Shown one piece after another: positions 1 through 4,441 of a DNA stretch of 6,625 nucleotides. The stretch is from Myxococcales bacterium. GTDB lineage: Bacteria; Myxococcota_A; UBA9160; SMWR01. Under the pieces are notes generated by a model, which searched no databases, had not been told where the DNA came from, and worked only from the letters and a program-made list of their open reading frames with translations. Each line of letters starts with the position of its first letter. Position 1 is the stretch's first letter. Location: assembly GCA_022572485.1 (NCBI GenBank), contig JACZVU010000147.1:1-6625 (forward strand). The letters are read 5' to 3'. Position numbers and translations under genes: made by a program.

Positions 1-53
1 TGGATCGCCGCGCTCCACGCAGGTGAAAGCGAGTTCTTTTGCCGGGCTTTCGC

Positions 54-73
54 TTCGCCGGGGCTCCGGCGAA
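54..73. repeat. perfect 8-bp hairpin downstream of the PilZ gene
   Basis: TTCGCCGG at 54-61 and CCGGCGAA at 66-73 form a perfect 8-bp inverted repeat around a GGCT loop. It lies 27 nt past the stop codon of the minus-strand PilZ gene, so it may act as a transcription terminator or a 3'-end stabilising hairpin. No T-run follows it on either strand, so it is not a classical intrinsic terminator. Nothing else is recognisable in positions 1-99. Confidence 0.4.
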
Positions 74-99
74 TTGCGCGGTGGTCTTGCGGTGGCTTG

Positions 100-750
100 C
101 TAGAGAGTGGCGAGTCGGCCTTCGACGTAATGGGCCACGGCCTCGCGGAGCGGCGGAGCGATGTCGTCGAAAACCATCCCCACCGAGGAGCCCTGTTGGC
201 CGATGATCCGGGCACGCGCCGTGATCATCTGGCCCATGGGCAGGGGGAAGAGCAGATTCAGCTGCTGGTTGATCGCCAGCGACTCGCTGGTCTGGAACAG
301 GCAGCCCTTCTCGGAGAGCGACACGATGGCGCCCATCCAGCGCCGATCGGATTGGGTGCATCGCCCGGGAAGTTCGGTCGGCGCCCGCGCCGCGGTGCGG
401 GGCGTGTCTTCGAGGGCCCGCTGAAGTAGCGGGTAAAGGTCCTCCAGCGTCGCTGGGCGGGAAACGGTTCCGACCACGCGGCGGTCCCGCCAAGTCACCC
501 GGACCCCTCCCGTCAGCAGCACCACGGGGACTCTCGGTAGGTAGTCCTCCGCCGGAATTCGGTCGAGGTGGCGCTCGTCGGCGATCCGCAGGTCGGGTTC
601 CCAAGAGTCGTCTTCGAAGCGCCCCCGCGTGGCGGCCGGAATGATTCGATAGCCCAGGCCCTCCAGAGCGGCTCGGACGCGCGGCGCATAGGCCTGCGGC
701 GGTACGTAGGAGGCAATCCGTTGCTGATGTCGGGTAGTCGATTTCTTCAC
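100..750 (-). CDS. Degenerate receiver-like domain plus PilZ domain protein
   Basis: The product is 216 aa from a GTG at 750, chosen because GAGAAG lies 7 nt upstream and because longer starts (ATG at 849 or 981) run through the divergent CRP gene. Residues 1 to about 112 resemble a response-regulator receiver: an IAD segment with Asp58 where the phosphoacceptor would be, VVLLTGG with Thr80, and SRPATLEDL near residue 97, with Arg98 in place of the usual Lys. The N-terminal acidic pair of true receivers is not evident, so this half is probably a pseudo-receiver. Residues about 115-216 look like PilZ: RTAAR (118-122) fits RxxxR, and SLSEKG (144-149) fits (D/N)xSxxG except for Ser at the first position. 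PilZ domains usually bind c-di-GMP, but the altered motif leaves binding uncertain. No membrane segment or signal peptide is visible, so it is probably cytoplasmic. The PilZ call is fairly safe; the receiver call is inference from local patterns. Confidence 0.72.
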   Translation of the reverse strand: MKKSTTRHQQRIASYVPPQAYAPRVRAALEGLGYRIIPAATRGRFEDDSWEPDLRIADERHLDRIPAEDYLPRVPVVLLTGGVRVTWRDRRVVGTVSRPATLEDLYPLLQRALEDTPRTAARAPTELPGRCTQSDRRWMGAIVSLSEKGCLFQTSESLAINQQLNLLFPLPMGQMITARARIIGQQGSSVGMVFDDIAPPLREAVAHYVEGRLATL

Positions 751-771
751 GTTCGTGCTTCTCGGCAGCCC

Positions 772-810
772 GGGCCCCCAATTTGAGGCCGTTCGAGCAC
801 TGGGGCCCCC
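772..810. repeat. paired GGGCCCCC repeats between divergent PilZ and CRP genes
   Basis: GGGCCCCC occurs at 772-779 and again at 803-810, exactly 31 nt apart, or about three helical turns. The two copies can also be read as an inverted repeat (772-780 against 801-808, 8 bp with C775 bulged, 20-nt spacer). They sit in the 88-nt gap between two divergent start codons, upstream of the CRP gene's candidate -10. That position suits an operator, but no protein is known from the sequence to bind here. Confidence 0.35.
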
Positions 811-826
811 GCTCTGCGCTTCGGTG

Positions 827-832
827 TATGCT
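827..832 (+). promoter_or_regulatory. candidate -10 element TATGCT of the CRP-family gene
   Basis: TATGCT ends 6 nt before the GTG at 839, so transcription would begin at or within a base or two of the start codon and give a leaderless mRNA. There is no Shine-Dalgarno upstream of 839, which agrees with that. No convincing -35 hexamer is visible 16-18 nt upstream. Similar hexamers in the same position precede the genes starting at 1727 and 4389. Confidence 0.4.
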
Positions 833-838
833 GTCGGT

Positions 839-1549
839 GTGTCCTCCATCACGCCTTCAGAAAAACTGAAGTTGCTGGCAAATGTCGAACTCTTTTCGGA
901 TTTCTCCGTCAAGCAACTCGAGGCGGTCTCTCGTGTCGCTCGCACGAAGACCCTCCAACGGCGCGAGGAACTCTTCCACAAAGGCGATCACGGCGGAGAG
1001 GTCTACGTCGTCGCCAGTGGCAAACTCAAGGCCCTCACGACCTCGGTGGAGGGCGACGATGTTGTTTTCAGCATCCTCGGTCTCGGAGAAGTCTTCGGAG
1101 AGGTGGCGCTACTGGGAGCGATGCCGCGGACTGCGACCGTGCAGGCAATCGAGGATTGCCGGCTTCTCGTGATCGACCACCGCGATTTCATGTCGTTTCT
1201 GAGGACGGATCCCGGAATCTCGGTGAAGCTCCTCTCCGTTCTCGCGATGCGGCTGAAACGGGTCAGCGAGTTGGTCGAGGACATCCTCTTCTTGAATCTC
1301 CCGATGCGACTCGCCAAGAAGCTGCTGTCGCTCAGCCGCGCTTATGGGGAGCAGGCAGCCGATGGGATTCGGATCGATTTGAAACTATCCCAGGAAGAGT
1401 GGGGCGATCTGGTGGGCACGACGCGGGAAAGCATCAACAAGCAGCTGCGCAAGTGGACCGAAGCTGGGATCCTTCGGATCGATGGCGGTTACCTGGTGAT
1501 CTTGAATCCCATCGAACTCGAAAAACTCGCCGGGGCCGTCCTCTACTAG
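839..1549 (+). CDS. CRP/FNR-family transcriptional regulator
   Basis: A 236-aa cytoplasmic DNA-binding regulator. Residues about 15-125 form a cyclic-nucleotide-binding fold, with a phosphate-binding cassette GEVALLGAMPRTATV that includes Gly87, Glu88, Arg97 and Thr98. These match E. coli CRP Gly71, Glu72, Arg82 and Ser83, so cAMP or cGMP binding is plausible. A long dimerisation helix follows, then a C-terminal winged helix-turn-helix at about 183-212. Its recognition helix TTRESINKQLRKW keeps the Arg-Glu pair of CRP and has Lys where CRP has Arg185, so a TGTGA-like half-site is possible. No FNR-type Cys cluster is present. Length is normal for the family. The start is uncertain: GTG at 839 is preferred by family length and the candidate leaderless -10, GTG at 824 is also in frame, and ATG at 755 would add an unlikely tail across the promoter. 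It is divergent from the PilZ gene; targets are unknown. Confidence 0.9.
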   Translation: MSSITPSEKLKLLANVELFSDFSVKQLEAVSRVARTKTLQRREELFHKGDHGGEVYVVASGKLKALTTSVEGDDVVFSILGLGEVFGEVALLGAMPRTATVQAIEDCRLLVIDHRDFMSFLRTDPGISVKLLSVLAMRLKRVSELVEDILFLNLPMRLAKKLLSLSRAYGEQAADGIRIDLKLSQEEWGDLVGTTRESINKQLRKWTEAGILRIDGGYLVILNPIELEKLAGAVLY

Positions 1550-1590
1550 CCCGCGCATACCCGGCAGGTGATTCGAAGCGCGCCGCTGGC

Positions 1591-1606
1591 GGGGCCCCCA
1601 GGGGCC
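1591..1606. terminator. GC-rich hairpin after the CRP-family gene, possible terminator
   Basis: GGCCCC at 1593-1598 and GGGGCC at 1601-1606 flank CA, giving a compact GC-only hairpin 43 nt past the CRP gene's stop codon. It carries a third copy of GGGCCCCC (1592-1599). No T-run follows, so intrinsic termination is doubtful. It could equally be a protein-binding site of the same kind as the pair upstream of the gene. Confidence 0.28.
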
Positions 1607-1636
1607 TGAACGTAGGCAACGGGGGAAACGGGGACG

Positions 1637-1652
1637 TAGTTGAATAGTTGAA
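1637..1652 (+). repeat. tandem TAGTTGAA x2 in the gap before the phosphatase gene
   Basis: Two perfect adjacent copies of TAGTTGAA (1637-1644 and 1645-1652) make an AT-rich island in an otherwise very GC-rich gap. A second short tandem, CCTTCCG x2, lies at 1676-1689. A weak hairpin CCGCC/GGCGG (1691-1695 and 1703-1707) sits just upstream of the candidate -10 for the next gene. These may be regulator-binding sites or slippage products. I see no small ORF in this gap worth calling. Confidence 0.45.
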
Positions 1653-1713
1653 TCAGTGACGAATGCGGCTGCGGGCCTTCCGCCTTCCGCCCGCCGCTTT
1701 CTGGCGGCCCGTG

Positions 1714-1719
1714 TAGACT
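1714..1719 (+). promoter_or_regulatory. candidate -10 element TAGACT of the phosphatase gene
   Basis: TAGACT ends 7 nt before the ATG at 1727, consistent with a leaderless transcript. The bases between (GCGGGGC) contain no good Shine-Dalgarno. No clear -35 hexamer is seen. Confidence 0.42.
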
Positions 1720-1726
1720 GCGGGGC

Positions 1727-2467
1727 ATGGAGCGGCGGATCGATCTGCCTGGCTGTGACAATTTCCGCGATCTCGGGGGGTATCCTGCCCGCGGGGGGAT
1801 GCGGTTGCGGTGGCGGCGCCTATTTCGCAGCGATGCCCTACACGGTCTGACCCCCGAGGGGGTCGATCGCGTCGTTGATGAACTCGGGATTGGTGTGATC
1901 GTCGATCTTCGCTCGACGGGCGAAGTGGGCGTTGAAGGTCGCGGACAGCTTCGAGATCGACCCCTCGTCTATCACCACCTGCCTCTTTTTGATGGGCCGC
2001 TGACCGTTGACCCGGAATCGGCCCACCGGCTTACCTTGGCGGATCGTTACTTCCTGATGGTCGAGCACGCGAAGGTTCCGATCGCCCGCGTTGTCACCGC
2101 GCTCGCCGAATGTTCGACGCCGGCCGTCTACCACTGTGCGGCCGGCAAAGACCGGACGGGTTTGATCTCCGCGATCGTACTCGGCCTGCTCGGTGTCCCC
2201 GATGAATTCATCGTCGCGGACTACGCGGCCACCCAGGACAATCTCGATGCGATCATCGATCGCCTGATGCAATCGGTGGGCTATCGCGAAGCGATCGATC
2301 ATCTCCCAGCCGACACGCTGCACGCCAAACCCGAAACGATGTTCTCGCTACTCGATCGGTTGCGCGATCGCTACGGCTCATTCCGCGGTTACGCGAACGA
2401 TATCGGGCTGAGCGATGCGGTGATCCAGCGATTGCAAGGTGGCTTTCTCGAGTCGGATCCCGCCTGA
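1727..2467 (+). CDS. Tyrosine/serine protein phosphatase, MptpB-like
   Basis: A 246-aa phosphatase of the family typified by Mycobacterium tuberculosis MptpB (Pfam Y_phosphatase3). Its P-loop is HCAAGKDRTG at 136-145: Cys137 is the expected nucleophile forming the phosphocysteine intermediate, and Arg143 binds phosphate. Other family marks are NFRDLGGY (12-19), LFRSDAL (32-38) and IVDLRS (58-63), whose Asp60 is a candidate general acid by family analogy. The C-terminal segment from Lys201 (KPETMFSLLDRL, then YGSFRGY and GLSD) is also typical. Members hydrolyse phosphotyrosine and phosphoserine, and some act on phosphoinositides; the substrate here is unknown. There is no signal peptide, so it is probably cytoplasmic. 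Length is normal and the gene looks intact. It appears to be a single-gene unit with its own promoter, followed by 248 nt of non-coding DNA. Confidence 0.9.
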   Translation: MERRIDLPGCDNFRDLGGYPARGGMRLRWRRLFRSDALHGLTPEGVDRVVDELGIGVIVDLRSTGEVGVEGRGQLRDRPLVYHHLPLFDGPLTVDPESAHRLTLADRYFLMVEHAKVPIARVVTALAECSTPAVYHCAAGKDRTGLISAIVLGLLGVPDEFIVADYAATQDNLDAIIDRLMQSVGYREAIDHLPADTLHAKPETMFSLLDRLRDRYGSFRGYANDIGLSDAVIQRLQGGFLESDPA

Positions 2468-2669
2468 TGGGTCGAGAAGCTCCCGGATCGACTGGGCTCG
2501 CTGATCGGCTCGGATTCCGGCAGGCCCCGTTGGCCGATCGGACAGTTCTAGGGTTCGTACAGATTGCGCGTCGGCTGCGCAGGGCTTTCATCGTCTGCGC
2601 CCAGGCTGAACGACCCGCATGGAGAGATTCTTTCGGCGGGGGGTTGACGGTTCGAAATCAGTGATCAAG
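2468..2669. other. non-coding gap between phosphatase and hsp20, weak hairpins only
   Basis: No credible gene is seen. The 65-codon frame beginning at the ATG that overlaps the phosphatase stop (2467-2664) has no RBS and no recognisable protein features. Two weak structures are present: GATCGGC (2503-2509) with GCCGATC (2533-2539) around 23 nt, and TGCGC (2565-2569) with GCGCA (2577-2581) around 7 nt. Either might contribute to termination downstream of the phosphatase, but neither is followed by a proper T-run. TTGACG at 2644-2649 resembles a -35 hexamer for hsp20, but no matching -10 stands at the right spacing. Confidence 0.4.
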
Positions 2670-2718
2670 GTTTTCAGCGTATCACGAACTCCATGAATGG
2701 AGTTGGAGGAAAGCAATG
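2670..2718 (+). promoter_or_regulatory. structured hsp20 leader around the RBS, candidate fourU-like RNA thermometer
   Basis: A perfect inverted repeat, AACTCCAT (2687-2694) and ATGGAGTT (2697-2704), ends exactly where the strong Shine-Dalgarno GGAGG (2705-2709, 6 nt from the ATG) begins. As RNA it gives a 7-bp stem with a UGAA loop. Upstream, UUUUC (2671-2675) can pair with GAGGA (2706-2710) using U-A, two U-G and C-G pairs. In a shifted register GUUUUC (2670-2675) pairs with GAAAGC (2709-2714). Both occlude the RBS. Opposing four U's to the RBS is the hallmark of fourU thermometers, and small heat-shock genes are a classic class controlled this way. The caveat is that the transcription start is unknown. 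If TTGACG at 2644 is the -35, the transcript could begin downstream of the U-run. Confidence 0.35.
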
Positions 2719-3189
2719 ACTGCACATTGGATCATACCCCACCGAGCGGCGCACCGGAATGCGTCGACGTTTTTTGGCCCGCTGTGGAATCTGGATCGGT
2801 TCTTGGACGATCTTCCGCTCATCGACCGTTCCGCATTCGCTACCAGCAAGCGTTCATTCGTTCCGGTGGTGAACGTCGAAGAGACGGACGACGAGTTGCG
2901 ACTCGGCATCGAGCTACCCGGGCTCGAGGAGGAGGATTTCGAGGTCACAACCGATGGAGATGTCCTGACCATCAAGGGTGAGAAGAAATTCGAATCCACG
3001 TCGGACGACAATGGGCGTAAGCGGACCGAGCGATCGCGCGGCTCCTTTGAGCGGAGCTTCAGGGTCGCCTGGGAGATCGATTCGGAAACCGTGAAGGCCG
3101 TGTACAAGAACGGCGTTCTCGATCTGGTCATTCCGAAACCTGAGGAGCAGCAGCCGCAGGTTCGGACAATCTCGGTCACGTCCTCTTGA
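2716..3189 (+). CDS. Small heat-shock protein, Hsp20/alpha-crystallin family
   Basis: A 157-aa ATP-independent holdase chaperone, expected to form cytoplasmic oligomers that keep unfolding proteins soluble for refolding by DnaK/ClpB. The N-terminal arm (1 to about 47) has FFGPLWNLDRFLDDL, typical of the class. The alpha-crystallin domain spans about 48-143, with VNVEETDDELRLGIELPGL, the DGDVLTIKGEK strand pair (80-90), GSFERSFRV (109-117) and the signature NGVLDLVIPK (132-141). The C-terminal tail carries ISV (152-154), matching the I-x-I/V motif that docks onto neighbouring subunits. The ATG at 2716 has a near-ideal GGAGG 6 nt upstream. bolA starts 29 nt after the stop, so they may be co-transcribed. 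Expression is probably heat-responsive, possibly through the structured leader. Intact and of normal length. Confidence 0.95.
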   Translation: MTAHWIIPHRAAHRNASTFFGPLWNLDRFLDDLPLIDRSAFATSKRSFVPVVNVEETDDELRLGIELPGLEEEDFEVTTDGDVLTIKGEKKFESTSDDNGRKRTERSRGSFERSFRVAWEIDSETVKAVYKNGVLDLVIPKPEEQQPQVRTISVTSS

Positions 3190-3218
3190 TCGCATCGACC
3201 AACGGATGACATAACTTC

Positions 3219-3509
3219 GTGTCTGACCCGTCTGATCGGTGTGCGCGCATCGAAGCCGAGCTACGCGAGCGACTCGCCGCGGTTCACGTCGAAGTGATCG
3301 ATGAGAGCCATCTGCATGTCGGACACGCGGGCGCCCGCGACGGCGGCGGCCATTTCAGGGCCGTCGTCGTCTCGATGCAATTCGAGGGCAAAGCGCCTGT
3401 CCAGCGGCAGCGCATCGTCTACGACGCTCTCGCGAGTGCGATGGGGAGCGAGATTCATGCCCTCTCGATGAAAACACTGACTCCCGCGGAATGGACGTCC
3501 CGGGGATAG
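3219..3509 (+). CDS. bolA: BolA family protein
   Basis: A 96-aa BolA-type protein. These small alpha/beta proteins partner monothiol glutaredoxins in [2Fe-2S] handling, and some also act as transcriptional regulators. Visible signatures are VEVIDESHLHVGHAGA (24-39), HFRAVVVS (45-52), FEGKAPVQRQRIVYDAL (55-71) and IHALSMKTLTPAEW (79-92). The His-rich loop (His31, His33, His36) and the C-terminal His80 in IHAL, which corresponds to the Fe-S ligand His68 of human BOLA2, are retained. Gln64 replaces the His of the usual RHR motif. The GTG at 3219 is the only in-frame start that gives a complete N-terminus; its RBS is poor (GGATGA about 9 nt upstream), so translation may rely on coupling to hsp20. 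The gene converges on the DHH gene, with only 28 nt between stop codons and no clear terminator. A glutaredoxin partner is not in the window. Confidence 0.92.
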   Translation: MSDPSDRCARIEAELRERLAAVHVEVIDESHLHVGHAGARDGGGHFRAVVVSMQFEGKAPVQRQRIVYDALASAMGSEIHALSMKTLTPAEWTSRG

Positions 3510-3537
3510 ATCGGTTCCCGGCCTTTGAGGTGTGTTT

Positions 3538-4389
3538 CTAGACGAAGTCTTCTAGCCACGAGTGCAGCGAAACGCTGAACCCCGCGGCGTTTCGGTGGCC
3601 GCCACCACCAAATTGCGTCGCAATCGCGGAGGCGTCGCAATCTCCGAGCGAATAGATCGAACAGTCGACCCGACTGCCCATCAAGCGGTAGACGATGCCC
3701 CAGGGCTGGCCGTATTTTGCGCGCTTTGCGAGTACGTGGCCGATCGCGGCGCGGGGGTGGCGCGCGTTCACCGCCTCGATCCTCAGGTTTCCGATGGCCA
3801 CCGGGTGAGCGAGCGCCACCGCGCGCTCGACCTCGATGCGGTTGGCGCGAACGATCGGTCGCCCCTCTTCGGCCAAGCTCTCGATCGGCCGTGCCGCGAG
3901 TTCGTCCCAGTCGTTGAAGCGCCAAGGATGGGAACCAATCGCGGCGTTGATTGCTTCGGACTCCGGTAGTTTCCACTCCCAGAGATCCTGGTCCTGGACG
4001 TAGCGCAGGAGGTCCGGCGCGGATTCATCGGGGTGGAAGTGATTCCAGGCGAGCATCGCTCCGGATCGCTCGAGGTCGAAGTGTACGCGATGGCCATTGG
4101 CGGTCAGGGTATTTTCGACGCTCGGATCCGATGCGAAATGGTCGCGAGCGGTCAGGTGGTGGTCGAGGATCAAAATCTCAGCGGCGACCTCGCCCAAGCG
4201 CAGCAACAGTGGGTTGGGTAGCGAGATGTCCGCGAAGACGACGAGTTCGTTTTCGAACCTCTCGGGATCAAAGGCATCATTGTGGCCTCTCGGGATGTAG
4301 CGCGCGTCGTCCCCCCAGGCCCGGTGCGCCGACCAGGCCGCGCCGAAGCCGTCCGGGCAGCCCGCGTGGAAGATCAGATTTCGATTCAT
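3538..4389 (-). CDS. DHH/DHHA1 family phosphoesterase
   Basis: A 283-aa metal-dependent phosphoesterase of the DHH superfamily, which includes NrnA nanoRNases/pAp phosphatases and RecJ. Motif I appears as HAGCPDGFGAAW (8-19, His8 and Asp13), motif II as FADIS (52-56, Asp54), and motif III as the diagnostic DHH at 76-78. RYVQDQDLWEW (129-139) probably supplies a further metal-binding Asp. The C-terminal DHHA1 substrate-binding domain ends in QFGGGGHRNAAGF (259-271). The HxGCxDGFGAAW form of motif I differs from the HxxPDxDAxGS style of NrnA, suggesting a separate subfamily. The substrate cannot be read from the sequence; short oligonucleotides or nucleotide phosphates are the family precedent. 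The gene is intact with no signal peptide. The ATG at 4389 lacks a Shine-Dalgarno and lies 6 nt after TAGGCT, suggesting a leaderless transcript divergent from pabB. Confidence 0.88.
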   Translation of the reverse strand: MNRNLIFHAGCPDGFGAAWSAHRAWGDDARYIPRGHNDAFDPERFENELVVFADISLPNPLLLRLGEVAAEILILDHHLTARDHFASDPSVENTLTANGHRVHFDLERSGAMLAWNHFHPDESAPDLLRYVQDQDLWEWKLPESEAINAAIGSHPWRFNDWDELAARPIESLAEEGRPIVRANRIEVERAVALAHPVAIGNLRIEAVNARHPRAAIGHVLAKRAKYGQPWGIVYRLMGSRVDCSIYSLGDCDASAIATQFGGGGHRNAAGFSVSLHSWLEDFV

Positions 4390-4395
4390 GGTACC

Positions 4396-4401
4396 AGCCT
4401 A
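4396..4401 (-). promoter_or_regulatory. candidate -10 element TAGGCT of the DHH gene
   Basis: On the minus strand TAGGCT is followed by GGTACC and then the ATG at 4389, giving 6 nt between hexamer and start. No Shine-Dalgarno is present, so a leaderless mRNA is likely. No clear -35 is recognised upstream. Confidence 0.42.
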
Positions 4402-4406
4402 GCCCA

Positions 4407-4423
4407 CTACCATGGGGTAGCCT
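4407..4423 (+). promoter_or_regulatory. short palindrome and candidate -10 TAGCCT in the DHH/pabB divergent gap
   Basis: CTACC (4407-4411) and GGTAG (4416-4420) form an inverted repeat around ATGG, midway between the two divergent start codons. TAGCCT at 4418-4423 overlaps its right arm and resembles the other -10 hexamers in this window; it would place a transcription start near 4430 for pabB. A factor bound to the palindrome would cover the pabB -10, so an operator is possible. The arms are only 5 bp, so chance is a real alternative. Confidence 0.3.
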
Positions 4424-4441
4424 CGCTTGCGGAGACCTCTC

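Noticed and set aside
755..838. Upstream extension of the CRP-family gene to ATG at 755
   Set aside because: The added 28 residues are unlike the family N-terminus and run through the repeat pair and the candidate -10.
751..981. Upstream extension of the PilZ gene to ATG at 849 or 981
   Set aside because: It would overlap the start of the divergent CRP gene. The extra residues look like antisense of that gene and have no receiver-like character. ATG 849 does have a GAAGG nearby, so it is not impossible.
1156..1647. Plus-strand open frame of 163 codons overlapping the CRP gene's 3' half
   Set aside because: Out of frame with the helix-turn-helix coding sequence and Arg/Gly-rich; shadow frame.
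1838..2323. Minus-strand open frame of 161 codons inside the phosphatase gene
   Set aside because: Antisense shadow of a gene with an intact catalytic P-loop; no RBS or motif.
2467..2664. 65-codon plus-strand frame whose ATG overlaps the phosphatase stop
   Set aside because: No RBS apart from possible coupling, no recognisable fold or motif, and Arg/Ala-rich composition typical of random frames in GC-rich DNA.
2644..2672. TTGACG as a sigma-70 -35 for hsp20
   Set aside because: The hexamer is good, but the bases 16-18 nt downstream (around AAGGTT) do not resemble a -10, and no sigma-32 or CIRCE element was found either. The hsp20 promoter is left unassigned.
3538..3555. CTAGA-N8-TCTAG inverted repeat at the DHH stop codon
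   Set aside because: Five-bp arms largely inside coding sequence with no T-run; not supportable as a terminator between the convergent genes.
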